NCBI RefSeq assembly: GCF_029392895.1
Contig: NZ_CP114200.1
Coordinates: 7,012,501 to 7,076,500, forward strand
Reading direction: 5' to 3'
DNA from: Streptomyces sp. 71268
Lineage (GTDB): Bacteria; Actinomycetota; Actinomycetes; Streptomycetales; Streptomycetaceae
Length of the DNA stretch: 64,000 nucleotides
Both the position numbers and the translations under genes were made by a program. Of this stretch, positions 50,998 through 58,848 are shown piece by piece (within the stretch, counting starts at the first letter, position 1; every line of letters begins with the position of its first letter). The notes under the pieces are model-generated. The model saw only the letters and a list, made by a program, of their open reading frames with translations. It ran no database searches and had not been told where the DNA came from.

Positions 50998-51747
50998 ATG
51001 ACAGGTCCACCCGCCGCCGGACCCCTCGCCACACTCCCCGCCACCGACCCCGCCGAGCCACCCTCCACCCCCGCCGAGTCGCAGCGCCGGCGGGGCCGGT
51101 CCGGACCGCTCGTGCTCGGCTCGGGCAACCTGGGCCTGATCTCCTTCCCGGACGTGCCGCATCGGATGACCCGCGAGGAGATCGACCGCCGCCACCCCGC
51201 CCTGCTGCACGCCCTGGCCGAGCACCCCGGCATCGGGTTCCTCCTCGTACGGTCGGCCGCGCACGGCCCGGTGGTGCTCGGCGCGCACGGCGGCGAACAC
51301 CACCTCGCCACCGGGCACGTCGTCGGCGCCAGCCCGCTGGCCCCGTTCGGCCCCGGCGCCGCGGCGGCCGTGCTGCGCACCGACGGCTTCCCGCACGTCG
51401 CCGACATCATGGTCAACTCCGCCTACGACCCGCGCACCGGCGAGGTGCACGCCTTCGAGGACCAGATCGGCTCGCACGGCGGCCTCGGCGGCGACCAGTC
51501 CCACGCCTTCCTGCTGTGGCCGAGCGAACTGTCCCCGCCCACCGCCGACGGCACGGAACTGGTCGGGGCCGAACGTGTCCACCAGGTCCTGCGCCGCTGG
51601 CTCGCGGAGGCGGAGCGGCTCGCCGACGCGGACCGGCTCCCGGCAGCGGAACAGCTCGCGGAGCCGGTGGACGAATCCTCGGTCGCACCCCGTGTGACCG
51701 GCGCTTTTTCCACGACGGAGCCCGTCGTACAGGACAAATCGCGCTGA
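50998..51747 (+). CDS. C-terminal part of the frameshifted holin/phosphodiesterase gene
   Basis: 249 aa could be read from an ATG at 50998 with no ribosome site. It carries the missing C-terminal part of the preceding phosphodiesterase: LVLGSGNLGLISFPDVPHRM, PHVADIMVNSAYDP and GSHGGLGGDQSHAFLLWPSE, the last containing the His/Asp metal ligands of the alkaline-phosphatase superfamily. It is therefore not an independent gene. If the shift is real, both halves are likely inactive unless ribosomes slip. Confidence 0.7.
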   Translation: MTGPPAAGPLATLPATDPAEPPSTPAESQRRRGRSGPLVLGSGNLGLISFPDVPHRMTREEIDRRHPALLHALAEHPGIGFLLVRSAAHGPVVLGAHGGEHHLATGHVVGASPLAPFGPGAAAAVLRTDGFPHVADIMVNSAYDPRTGEVHAFEDQIGSHGGLGGDQSHAFLLWPSELSPPTADGTELVGAERVHQVLRRWLAEAERLADADRLPAAEQLAEPVDESSVAPRVTGAFSTTEPVVQDKSR

Positions 51748-51846
51748 TTTTGCGAGCCGCTCCCGGTCCCTGACCATATTGCGCGGTCCGTCCCGTCCGA
51801 CACCTTCGGGCGATGTGCGCGACCCGCACCGAGAGGCTCACCCCCC

Positions 51847-53286
51847 ATGCACGACCGCCACTCCCGCCGCTTCGGCCTGCCCACCGCGACCGCCCTGGTC
51901 ATGGGCAACATCATCGGCGGCGGCATCTTCCTGCTGCCCGCCCTCGTCGCCCCGTACGGCACCGTCAGCCTGGTCGCGTTCGTGGTGCTGACCGCTGGCG
52001 CGCTCGCGCTGGCCCTGGTCTTCGGGAAGCTGGCCCAGCGCGACCCGCGCACCGGCGGCCCCTACGTGTACGCGCGGGCGGCCTTCGGCGACTTCGCCGG
52101 CTTCCTGGCCGCCTGGAGCTACTGGATCACCACCTGGGTCAGCAACGCGGCCCTGGCGGTGGCGGCCGTCGGCTACCTCGACGTGCTGGTCCCGGTGCAC
52201 GGCGCGACCTGGCGGACCGTGCTGGCCGCGCTGGTCATCCTCTGGCTGCCCGCGCTCGCGAACCTGGCCGGCACCCGGTACGTCGGCGCGGTGCAACTCG
52301 TCTCGACGGTGCTGAAGTTCGCGCCGCTGCTGCTGGTCGCGATCGGCGGCCTCGTCTTCTTCGACCCGGACAACCTCGGCCCGTTCCAGGCCGGCGACCA
52401 GGGCCTGACCGGCAGCGTCTCGGCCGCGGCGGCGATCCTGCTGTTCAGCTACCTCGGCGTGGAGTCGGCCGCGATGAGCGCCGGCGAGGTACGCGACCCG
52501 CGCCGCAACGTCGGCCGCGCCACCGTCCTCGGCACGCTCGGCGCCGCACTGGTCTACCTCCTCGGCACGCTCGCGGTCTTCGGCACCGTCACCCACGCGG
52601 ACCTGGTGGACTCCACGGCGCCGTTCTCGGACTCCGTGAACGCCATGTTCGGCGGCGACTGGGGCGGCGTCGTCATCGCCTGCGCCGCGCTCGTCTCCAT
52701 GACCGGCGCGCTCAACGGCTGGACCCTGATGAGCGCCCAGGCACCGTACGCGGCGGCGCGCGACGGCCTGTTCCCCGCGGCGTTCCTGCGCAGGCGGCGC
52801 GGCGTGCCGACCACCGGCGTACTCGTCGGGACCGTACTGGCCTCCCTACTCACCGTCGCCGCCTACACGCTGGGCACCGGCGGCGCCTTCGAGATGCTGG
52901 TCCTGGTCACCACCTTCACCGCCACCGTCCCCTACCTCCTGGCGACCGCCGCCCAGCTCTACTTCCTCCTCTCCGGCCAGCGCGACCGCGTCCGCCCCGC
53001 CCGCCTGACCCGCGACGCGGCCCTGGCCCTGACCGCCTTCGGCTTCTCCCTGTGGCTGGTCGCCGGCGCCGGCTACGCGGCGGTCTACCAGGGCGTGCTG
53101 TTCCTGTTCGCGGGCGTCCTGGTGTACGTGTGGCTGGCGGCCCGGCGTACGCGGACGGGCTCGCCCGCCGGCACGGAGCCCGCGAGCGCGGCGCCCCTCG
53201 CCGAGCCACCGGGCCAGGCACCGGCCGGCCAGGCGCCGGCCGATCAGGTACCGGCCGGGGTGGGCGCGGGCGGCGGCAGGACGTGA
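51847..53286 (+). CDS. APC-family amino acid/polyamine permease
   Basis: 479 aa from the ATG at 51847, with about 12 hydrophobic segments. The APC signature GNIIGGGIFLLPALVAPYG is at the first helix, ARAAFGDFAGFLAAWSYW at the third, and FSYLGVESAAMSAGEVRDPR at the sixth; it resembles the AdiC/PotE antiporter branch. The C-terminal 45 residues are a hydrophilic Ala/Pro/Gly tail with APAGQAPA repeats. It is monocistronic and the cargo cannot be told; basic amino acids or polyamines are usual for this branch. Confidence 0.87.
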   Translation: MHDRHSRRFGLPTATALVMGNIIGGGIFLLPALVAPYGTVSLVAFVVLTAGALALALVFGKLAQRDPRTGGPYVYARAAFGDFAGFLAAWSYWITTWVSNAALAVAAVGYLDVLVPVHGATWRTVLAALVILWLPALANLAGTRYVGAVQLVSTVLKFAPLLLVAIGGLVFFDPDNLGPFQAGDQGLTGSVSAAAAILLFSYLGVESAAMSAGEVRDPRRNVGRATVLGTLGAALVYLLGTLAVFGTVTHADLVDSTAPFSDSVNAMFGGDWGGVVIACAALVSMTGALNGWTLMSAQAPYAAARDGLFPAAFLRRRRGVPTTGVLVGTVLASLLTVAAYTLGTGGAFEMLVLVTTFTATVPYLLATAAQLYFLLSGQRDRVRPARLTRDAALALTAFGFSLWLVAGAGYAAVYQGVLFLFAGVLVYVWLAARRTRTGSPAGTEPASAAPLAEPPGQAPAGQAPADQVPAGVGAGGGRT

Positions 53287-53329
53287 CCCGCGCGCGGGCC
53301 GGCCGCCGGTACGCCGCGCGCGCCGGGGC

Positions 53330-54151
53330 TCAGGGCGCGCCGGTGCGGACGGCGCTGGTCGCCAGGGTGGTGTAGCGCATCGTGAAGTGACCCCCGAGCG
53401 CGTCGACGGCCTCGCCCACCGCGCCCAGGACCTCGGTCAGTTGGTCGGCGGAGAGCCGGGTGAGCCCGCCGGTGGTGGGAAGCAGCTCCAGCCACTGCGC
53501 GCGGGTGTAGGTCCGCTCCCAGTCGAAGCGCCACTGCTCGGGCTCGGTGAACCGCCCCGTCCCACGGATCGTGTCGGCGATCCGCGCGTACCCCGCCCGG
53601 TACGACTCCAGCGCCCGCCGCGCCGGCTGCTGTCCGAACGGGGAGTCGGGCGCCACCCGCCGGTAGGCGGCCGCGAACGCCTCGGCCACCTCGGCGGGCG
53701 GCTCGAAGACGTGCCCGAAGATCGCCAGGCGCCCCCTCGGGCGCAGCACGTCGGCCGCCTTAACGGCGCCGGCGACCGGGTCCACCCAGTGCCACGCCTG
53801 GGCGGCGACCACCGCGTCGAACGCCCGCCCCGCCGGCTCCCAGGACTCGAAGGTCGCCACCTCCACCGGCAGGCCGCGAGCCCGCGCGAACTCGGCCATC
53901 CGCGCGTCCGGCTCGACCCCGAGCACGGTGCCGCCGGCGGCCTGGAACTGCCGGGCCGCGATCCCCGTGCCGCACCCGACATCCAGCACCTCGGGCCCCG
54001 GGCTCCCGGCGACGATCCGCGCCACCAGGTCATCGGGGTACGCGGGCCGGGCCCGGTCGTAACGCTCGGCCTGCGCACCGAACGACTCGGCCACCTGTCG
54101 CGCCTGGTGCGGGCGCGCTGGCTCTGACTGCTCTCGCGGTAAAGTGGGCAT
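53330..54151 (-). CDS. SAM-dependent methyltransferase
   Basis: 273 aa, Methyltransf_11 type. The N-terminal FGAQAERYDRARPAYPDDLV is characteristic of a widespread actinobacterial group. Motif I is VLDVGCGTGIAARQF, strand 2 ends GVEPDARM, and WHWVDP (AAQAWHWVDPVAGA) is the group signature after motif II. It is divergent from a TetR regulator, with repeats of GTGGGC/GCCCAC in the shared promoter region. Substrate unknown. Confidence 0.88.
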   Translation of the reverse strand: MPTLPREQSEPARPHQARQVAESFGAQAERYDRARPAYPDDLVARIVAGSPGPEVLDVGCGTGIAARQFQAAGGTVLGVEPDARMAEFARARGLPVEVATFESWEPAGRAFDAVVAAQAWHWVDPVAGAVKAADVLRPRGRLAIFGHVFEPPAEVAEAFAAAYRRVAPDSPFGQQPARRALESYRAGYARIADTIRGTGRFTEPEQWRFDWERTYTRAQWLELLPTTGGLTRLSADQLTEVLGAVGEAVDALGGHFTMRYTTLATSAVRTGAP

Positions 54152-54163
54152 GCGGTCACTCTA

Positions 54164-54179
54164 GTGGGCAAGCGCCCAC
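54164..54179. promoter_or_regulatory. Palindrome GTGGGC-N4-GCCCAC, candidate TetR operator
   Basis: GTGGGC AAGC GCCCAC lies 13 bp upstream of the methyltransferase start; a further GTGGGC half-site is at 54144-54149, overlapping that start, and several GCCCAC half-sites occur to 54265. It is a likely binding site for the divergent TetR protein. Confidence 0.45.
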
Positions 54180-54324
54180 GCGTGCCAAGGGTGCGTACGT
54201 GACCAGGGCCTATACGGGGCATACGCCCGCGCATGGCAAGGTGCCCACACGGGGCGCGGGCCCACACGGGGTGGGTGCCACGTGCGGCCAGTGCCCGCAC
54301 GCCGACGGGTGCCAGGAGACTGGC

Positions 54325-54942
54325 GTGGGAGAGGACCGGTACGTGCCGACCGGAGTGCACCTTCGCGATGCGCGACAGCAGTTGTTCGACGCCGCCGAAC
54401 GCGTGCTGCTACGCGCCGGCCCCACCGGGCTGACCAGCCGGGCCGTCACGGACGAGGCGGGCTGCGCCAAGGGCGTCCTGCACCGACACTTCACCGACTT
54501 CGACGGCTTCCTCGCCGAGCTGGTGCTCGACCGGGCCGCGCGGCTTGAGGCGCGGGCGCACGCGCTGCGCGAGGCCGCCGGCACCGGCACGGTGGCCGAC
54601 AACCTCACCGCCGCGCTGACCACCCTGTTCGAGCCCGTCCCGGTGGCGATCATCCCGCTCATCACCTTCCGCGACGAGCTGCGCGCCCGCCTCCGGCAGG
54701 CCAGGCCCGGAGGCGGCATCGCGATCCTCGCGGAGGTCACGACGGCGGTCTCCGCCTACCTGGCCGACGAGCGCGCCAGGGGCCGCGTCGCGCCCGACGC
54801 CGACCTCGACTCCCTCACCCTCTCCCTGGTCGGCGGCGGCCACCTCCTCTTCGCCGACCGCGACCCGGGCCCACCGGCCGAGGCCACCGTGCGCCGGCTC
54901 GTGGTGTCGGTGCTGGCGGGGCACGTCAGGGGGGACGGGTAG
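54325..54942 (+). CDS. TetR family regulator
   Basis: 205 aa from the GTG at 54325 (AGGAGA 5 nt upstream); earlier starts add a Cys/His-rich stretch unlike the family. The HTH spans about 15-60: RDARQQLFDAAERVLLRAGP and TDEAGCAKGVLHRHFTDFDG. The ligand domain is standard length. It is divergent from the methyltransferase and probably represses it and itself through the GTGGGC palindrome. Confidence 0.87.
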   Translation: MGEDRYVPTGVHLRDARQQLFDAAERVLLRAGPTGLTSRAVTDEAGCAKGVLHRHFTDFDGFLAELVLDRAARLEARAHALREAAGTGTVADNLTAALTTLFEPVPVAIIPLITFRDELRARLRQARPGGGIAILAEVTTAVSAYLADERARGRVAPDADLDSLTLSLVGGGHLLFADRDPGPPAEATVRRLVVSVLAGHVRGDG

Positions 54943-55005
54943 CCGTACCGCCCTTGCCCGCACGGCGCCCGCCCGTCGGTGAGCCTCCGCAAGGAGTCCC
55001 TTCGC

Positions 55006-55767
55006 TCAGGCCGTCGAGCCGCCGTCCACGACCAGGTCGGCGCCGACCGTGGAGGCGGCGTCGTCCGAGGCGAGGTAGAGCACCGCGGCGGCGATCTCCT
55101 CGGTACGGGCCACCCGGCCGTTGGGTACCTGCTGCCGCATCCGCTCGGCCTTCGCCTCCGGGCTCTCGCCCGGCAGCGTGGACATCGAGGTGTCCGTGGA
55201 GCCCGGGCTCACCGCGTTGACACGTACGCCGTCGGCGATGTGGTCGAGGGCGGCGTTGCGGGTCAGCGCGCTGACGGCGGCCTTGCTCGCGACGTACGCG
55301 GCCATGTTGCGGCGGCGCGAGTGGGCGCCGAGCCGGGAGGCGATGTTGACGATGGCGCCGCCACCGTGCGCGCGCATGTGCTGGATCTCGTGCTTGAGCG
55401 ACAGCCAGACGCCGGTCACGTTGACGTCCACGACGCGTCGCCAGTCCTCCTCGCTCACGTCGGCGACCGGGGTCGCGGGCAGGATGAGCCCCGCGTTGTT
55501 GACGGCGACGTGCAGCCCGTCGAACCGCTCCACCGTCTCCCGCACCAGCCGCTCCACGTCCGGCCCGCGCGTGACGTCGGCCGTGATCGCGGCGGCCACC
55601 CCGCCCGCCCGCTCGATCAGGTCGACGGTCTCCTTGAGCGACTCGGCCGTACGGCCGGCGACCACGACCCGCGCTCCCTCGGCGGCGAGCGCGACGGCGA
55701 CGGCCCGGCCGATGCCGGTGCCGCCGCCCGTGACGAGGGCGGTCTTGCCGGTGAAGCGTGCGGCCAT
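55006..55767 (-). CDS. SDR-family oxidoreductase
   Basis: 253 aa, classical short-chain dehydrogenase: cofactor motif TGGGTGIG (residues 14-21), NNAG at 90-93, Ser in NIASRLGAHS and YxxxK as YVASKAAVSAL, and C-terminal GADLVVDGGSTA. The Arg in VAGRTAES after strand 2 suggests NADP preference. It lies downstream of a TetR gene on the same strand; both promoters contain GA[T/A]CG[A/T]TCGGTC, so the TetR protein likely controls it. Substrate unknown. Confidence 0.92.
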   Translation of the reverse strand: MAARFTGKTALVTGGGTGIGRAVAVALAAEGARVVVAGRTAESLKETVDLIERAGGVAAAITADVTRGPDVERLVRETVERFDGLHVAVNNAGLILPATPVADVSEEDWRRVVDVNVTGVWLSLKHEIQHMRAHGGGAIVNIASRLGAHSRRRNMAAYVASKAAVSALTRNAALDHIADGVRVNAVSPGSTDTSMSTLPGESPEAKAERMRQQVPNGRVARTEEIAAAVLYLASDDAASTVGADLVVDGGSTA

Positions 55768-55822
55768 GAGGTGACTCCTTCACGTAAGGGGGACGGAACC
55801 CGGCGGGTCCGCCAGATAAACC

Positions 55823-55836
55823 AGATCGATCGGTCT
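55823..55836. promoter_or_regulatory. Candidate TetR operator before the SDR gene
   Basis: AGATCGATCGGTCT is palindromic at 12 of 14 positions and 56 bp upstream of the SDR start. A close variant lies at 56543-56554 before the TetR gene. Confidence 0.5.
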
Positions 55837-55907
55837 TGAATGAGGGCGTGCGAGGCTCAGGGTGTGAAGCGGGGGCCCGGTGGGAGGCGGTGGGGCGTTG
55901 CGGCGGG

Positions 55908-56519
55908 CTACGGCTGGTCGGCGGTCGCGGGCTCGGCCGGGTCGAGCAGGGCCAGCGCCTGCGTCGCGGCGTCCGCGAGGCGGCCCGGCTGGTCGGTGGA
56001 CCTGCCGATGACCCGCAGGCCCTGGAGGAGGACGAGCAGCATGCGGGCCAGCGCTCGCGGATCGCGCCCCGCCGGCAGTTCGCCCTGCGCCCTGGCCCGG
56101 ATGAGCGCCGAGGTGAGCGCGGTCTCGATGGAGTCCCAACTCGCCCCGACCCGCCGGGCCATGGCGGCGTCATGCGGGGCCAGCTCGATCGCGGTGTTGG
56201 TGACGAAGCAGCCCCGCCGCTCGTGGTCGGCCGCGGCCTCGTCGGCGAACCGGCGCACCACGGCCCGCACGGCGGGCAGCGCCGGCCCCGGCTGGGACAG
56301 CTCCATCACGATGTCGGGCCCGTGCTGCTCGCTGTAGCGCTCCAGAGCCTTGGCGTACAGCTCGCGCTTGCTGCCGAACGTCGCGTAGATGCTGGCCCGC
56401 GCGATGCCGAGGTGCGACACGAGGTCCGCCATCGACGTCGCCTCGTACCCGCGCCGCCAGAACAGTTCGAGCGCTGCCTGGAGCGCGGCGTCCGGATCGA
56501 ATTCCTTGGTCCTGGCCAC
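55908..56519 (-). CDS. TetR family regulator
   Basis: 203 aa from a GTG at 56517-56519. A typical AcrR-like HTH: FDPDAALQAALELFWRRGYE and SHLGIARASIYATFGSKREL. The C-terminal domain contains RRGCFVTNTAIELAPHD, typical of the YcfQ/ComR-like TetR group that responds to metals, reactive aldehydes or solvents. It sits 140 bp upstream of the SDR gene in the same direction, with shared operator-like motifs, forming an autoregulated detoxification pair. Confidence 0.9.
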   Translation of the reverse strand: MARTKEFDPDAALQAALELFWRRGYEATSMADLVSHLGIARASIYATFGSKRELYAKALERYSEQHGPDIVMELSQPGPALPAVRAVVRRFADEAAADHERRGCFVTNTAIELAPHDAAMARRVGASWDSIETALTSALIRARAQGELPAGRDPRALARMLLVLLQGLRVIGRSTDQPGRLADAATQALALLDPAEPATADQP

Positions 56520-56542
56520 GGGGGCGAGACTAGCTGTATCGA

Positions 56543-56554
56543 GAACGTTCGGTC
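56543..56554. promoter_or_regulatory. Candidate TetR autoregulatory site
   Basis: GAACGTTCGGTC, sharing the pattern GA[T/A]CG[A/T]TCGGTC with the SDR promoter, starts 23 bp before the TetR start codon. Confidence 0.45.
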
Positions 56555-56674
56555 AATAAACCTGGGATGGCGTAAGGCTGCTTGCCGGGGCATGGCTTGT
56601 GCATGTTCTTGGCCGGATCGGGCCGGGCGGGAGTGATGGGAAGCTTGACGGCGGTAGCTCGCTGAGGCGATGTT

Positions 56675-56686
56675 CGTGCAACAGGT
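56675..56686 (+). promoter_or_regulatory. CGTGCAACAGGT motif at promoter of the regulator operon
   Basis: CGTGCAACAGGT lies just after a TTGACG (56645-56650)/GATGTT (56669-56674) promoter-like pair and 28 bp before the ATG at 56715. The identical 12-mer recurs at 58356-58367, and GCAACAGG at 59741-59748. Confidence 0.5.
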
Positions 56687-56714
56687 CGCAACTGACGGCG
56701 CGGGAGAGGTAGCT

Positions 56715-56978
56715 ATGTCTCTACTGTTCTTCGGCAAGGACCCCGACACGGACGAAGACCACTGCCCCTCCGTCTGGGCGGACACGGAGGAGGCGGAGCT
56801 CATCTTTCAGGGTTGGAAGGGCGACGATGCCACCAAGGCGAAGTGTCGTGAGTTCGGACCCATTCCGGACACCGAGGAAGTGATTCGTATCCCGGCGCGC
56901 ATGATTGCGCAGATCAGGAAGGCGTGCGATGCGGCAGAGCGGGCAGCGGCAGAGCGAGAAGCAGCCCAGCTTCGCTGA
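56715..56978 (+). CDS. Small conserved protein of XRE-DUF6879 cassette
   Basis: 87 aa from the ATG at 56715. It opens MSLLFFGKDPDTDEDHCPSV and ends in a helical Arg/Ala/Glu-rich segment (IRKACDAAERAAAEREAAQL). I recall proteins with this opening as regular members of Streptomyces cassettes with DUF6879 and XRE/DUF5753 genes, but no function is known. It overlaps the DUF6879 gene by 50 nt, so they share a transcript. Confidence 0.75.
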   Translation: MSLLFFGKDPDTDEDHCPSVWADTEEAELIFQGWKGDDATKAKCREFGPIPDTEEVIRIPARMIAQIRKACDAAERAAAEREAAQLR

Positions 56979-57468
56979 GATCCTCGGTAACACCGAACGC
57001 ACTGCGAACCACCTGGAGACGAGGGACACCTACTTCGACAACGCGCGCTTCCGGGCATGGCGCCAGGGGGAGCGTGTGAATTGGGACGATCGCGGCTCGT
57101 GGTGGCGTCCGTTTCACGATCACATCGCAGAGGCCGTGCGGCGTGGAGTGGTCATTCGTCGGGTTCGTGTGGTCAGTGAGCCTGTCTCCGAGTACATCCG
57201 ATGGGAGCACTACGTCACGCGCGCCAACATCGAGTCGGGGGAGCAGGTCCGCTGGCTCCCTCGCCGCTTGGCATCGGATCTCTTGCTTCCGGGGAACGAC
57301 TACTGGCTGTTCGATGATCGCCTCGCCCGCATTCACCACTTCGCCGGGGACGGTTCGCTGGTAAAGGACGAGATGAGCGACAGAGGTGATCTCCTGAAGG
57401 TTCTGTCCGCGGCCTTCGTGGCCGTGTGGGATCGAGCCATTCCCCATGAGGAGTACGAGGTCAAGTAG
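56929..57468 (+). CDS. DUF6879 family protein
   Basis: 179 aa from the ATG at 56929 (AGGAAGG at 56916-56922). Core features: ETRDTYFDNARFRAWRQGER, VRRGVVIRRVRVVSEPVSEY, IRWEHYVTRANIESGEQVRW and NDYWLFDDRLARIHHFAGDG. The aromatic-rich alpha/beta domain is common in Streptomyces beside XRE/DUF5753 regulators; biochemical role unknown. It starts inside the previous gene and ends 24 bp before the XRE gene. Confidence 0.85.
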   Translation: MRQSGQRQSEKQPSFAEILGNTERTANHLETRDTYFDNARFRAWRQGERVNWDDRGSWWRPFHDHIAEAVRRGVVIRRVRVVSEPVSEYIRWEHYVTRANIESGEQVRWLPRRLASDLLLPGNDYWLFDDRLARIHHFAGDGSLVKDEMSDRGDLLKVLSAAFVAVWDRAIPHEEYEVK

Positions 57469-57492
57469 CGAACACAGGTACCAGGCCAGCCC

Positions 57493-58341
57493 ATGTCGAC
57501 ATCGCCGTTGTCCAGCGCGGAGGCCGCCCGGCAGTCCGTTGCCAAGCGGCTCCGGAATCTACGCAAGGACGCCGGGCTGACTACGCAAGGGCTGGCCGAC
57601 CTGTGCGGGTGGAACAAGTCGAAGACCTCACGCATCGAGAACGTCCGCACAACGCCGTCAGACGCCGATATCCGTGCCTGGTGTATGGCCTGCAACGCTC
57701 GGGAGTTGGCGGCCGACCTCGTGGCGGCCTCGCGTGACGCGGAGTCCATGTACGTGCAGTGGCGGGGGCAGCAACGCACGGGTATGCGCAGGCTCGTGGA
57801 CGTGAGCCGCCCCCTCTACCAGAGCACGTCTCTGTTTCGGATCTACTGCTCCAACGTGATGCCCGGGCTGCTTCAGGCCGAGAGCTATGCTCAACAACTC
57901 CTTTCGGATATCGCGGACTTCCGGCAAGTGCCGAACGACTCCGCCGCTGCGGCAGCAGCTCGTTTCGACAGGGCACAGATCATCCGTGACGGCTTGCATC
58001 GCGTCGTGCTCCTCGTCGAGGAGTCCGTGCTCCGGCGTCGTGACGCCGACGATGCCGCGATGGCAGGCCAGCTCGGCTATCTGCTCACGGCCATGTCGTA
58101 CCCGGCGGTCTCGCTCGGGATCATCCCCCAGTCGGCACGGCGGACGATGTGGGGCGTCGAGCAGTTCTCGATATTCGACGACAAGCGAGTGCACGTTGAA
58201 CTGATGGCAGGGAAGGTCACGCTGACCAGCCCCGGGGATGTGGACGTGTATCTGCGGGCGTTCGAGCAGATGCGTCAGATGGCTGTGTACGGCCCGGAGG
58301 CCAGGTTGCTGATCAACGCTGCGATTGACTCACTCGGGTAG
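57493..58341 (+). CDS. XRE-family regulator with DUF5753
   Basis: 282 aa from the ATG at 57493. The HTH (about 17-62) has LRNLRKDAGLTTQGLADLCG and NKSKTSRIENVRTTPSDADI. DUF5753 (about 105-275) has SNVMPGLLQAESYAQQLLSD. It is the third gene of a cassette with an 87-aa protein and DUF6879 and has no DUF397 partner, unlike the two other XRE genes. Immediately downstream is the peptide/UPF0489 unit, whose promoter region carries the same CGTGCAACAGGT as this operon's promoter. I infer that this regulator controls both. Confidence 0.9.
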   Translation: MSTSPLSSAEAARQSVAKRLRNLRKDAGLTTQGLADLCGWNKSKTSRIENVRTTPSDADIRAWCMACNARELAADLVAASRDAESMYVQWRGQQRTGMRRLVDVSRPLYQSTSLFRIYCSNVMPGLLQAESYAQQLLSDIADFRQVPNDSAAAAAARFDRAQIIRDGLHRVVLLVEESVLRRRDADDAAMAGQLGYLLTAMSYPAVSLGIIPQSARRTMWGVEQFSIFDDKRVHVELMAGKVTLTSPGDVDVYLRAFEQMRQMAVYGPEARLLINAAIDSLG

Positions 58342-58355
58342 TTCGCCTGCAACAA

Positions 58356-58367
58356 CGTGCAACAGGT
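58356..58367 (+). promoter_or_regulatory. CGTGCAACAGGT motif upstream of the peptide gene
   Basis: Identical 12-mer to 56675-56686, preceded by another GCAACA (58349-58354) and overlapping TTGGAC (58367-58372), a possible -35 element of the peptide transcript. Confidence 0.5.
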
Positions 58368-58565
58368 TGGACCTGGCCTGTCCGCGCTTCCTACCTTCAA
58401 AACACAGCGCACAGAGGGATGTTGAAGGTAGCGAGGCGACACCGCAGTGCTCAGCGAAGACAACACCGGAATCCGCTGCCGGCGTGCCAGCGTGAGGTCG
58501 CGGACCCGCTTCCGGCAGCCGGGCCCTCCTGTGCACTCTCCTGCGCGATCCCGCGTCCAAGGGTT

Positions 58566-58596
58566 CCCGCCTCGGCCGGTGCAGGGCCGAGGCGGG
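58566..58596 (+). terminator. Strong stem-loop in leader of the peptide gene (attenuator or terminator)
   Basis: CCCGCCTCGGCC (58566-58577) and GGCCGAGGCGGG (58585-58596) form a perfect 12-bp stem with a 7-nt loop, 60 bp before the peptide start codon. Either it ends the XRE transcript or it attenuates the peptide transcript. Confidence 0.6.
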
Positions 58597-58655
58597 TGCA
58601 GGTGCACCACCGCCGAGGGAGGCGCCCTTGGCGGCGCTTGAGGAGGCGAAAGCCC

Positions 58656-58775
58656 GTGAATCTCAAGGCAGCACTGCTCCGTAAGGCTACCCCGACAGGT
58701 GGCGAAGACGACCCCGATAACACCGACATTGAGGACGGTGACGGCCAGGGCGGTAGTGGATCCCCCGGGCACTGA
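58656..58775 (+). CDS. Small acidic peptide, candidate RiPP precursor or signalling peptide
   Basis: 39 aa from the GTG at 58656, with GGAGG at 58641-58645. It reads MNLKAALLRKATPTGG, then an acidic GEDDPDNTDIEDGDGQGG, then SGSPGH. The basic amphipathic N-terminus, a Gly-Gly at 15-16 and the following acidic segment (8 Asp/Glu in 13 residues) give a leader/core-like division. It has no Cys and no signal peptide, and its single Arg is at position 9. A perfect hairpin after it and a downstream UPF0489-like enzyme are the layout of a highly expressed precursor with its modifying enzyme. Alternative: a small acidic regulator of the adjacent XRE proteins. No homologue is known to me. Confidence 0.6.
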   Translation: MNLKAALLRKATPTGGEDDPDNTDIEDGDGQGGSGSPGH

Positions 58776-58793
58776 CCGCTGCATTTCCTGTGT

Positions 58794-58815
58794 GCCCCCG
58801 GTTTCGGCCGGGGGC
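58794..58815 (+). terminator. Hairpin between peptide and enzyme genes
   Basis: GCCCCCGG TTTCGG CCGGGGGC is a perfect 8-bp stem with a 6-nt loop, 18 bp after the peptide stop and 33 bp before the enzyme start. Partial termination would give more peptide than enzyme mRNA. Confidence 0.6.
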
Positions 58816-58848
58816 CTGTCAGTGCCCAGAAAAGAGGTTCGCGGCCAG

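Larger units (their letters stand above)
58342..58655. other. Leader region of the peptide gene
   Basis: 314 bp between the XRE stop and the peptide start. It holds the CAACAGG motif, a possible promoter, an arm pair GCTGCCGG/CCGGCAGC (58474-58481, 58512-58519), and the 12-bp stem at 58566-58596. A GTG-started Arg-rich ORF (58447-58641) is possible but has no good ribosome site. Confidence 0.45.

Noticed and set aside
50998..51747. Treating the 3' part of the phosphodiesterase as an independent gene.
   Set aside because: There is no ribosome site and the sequence is the missing C-terminal half of the same domain.
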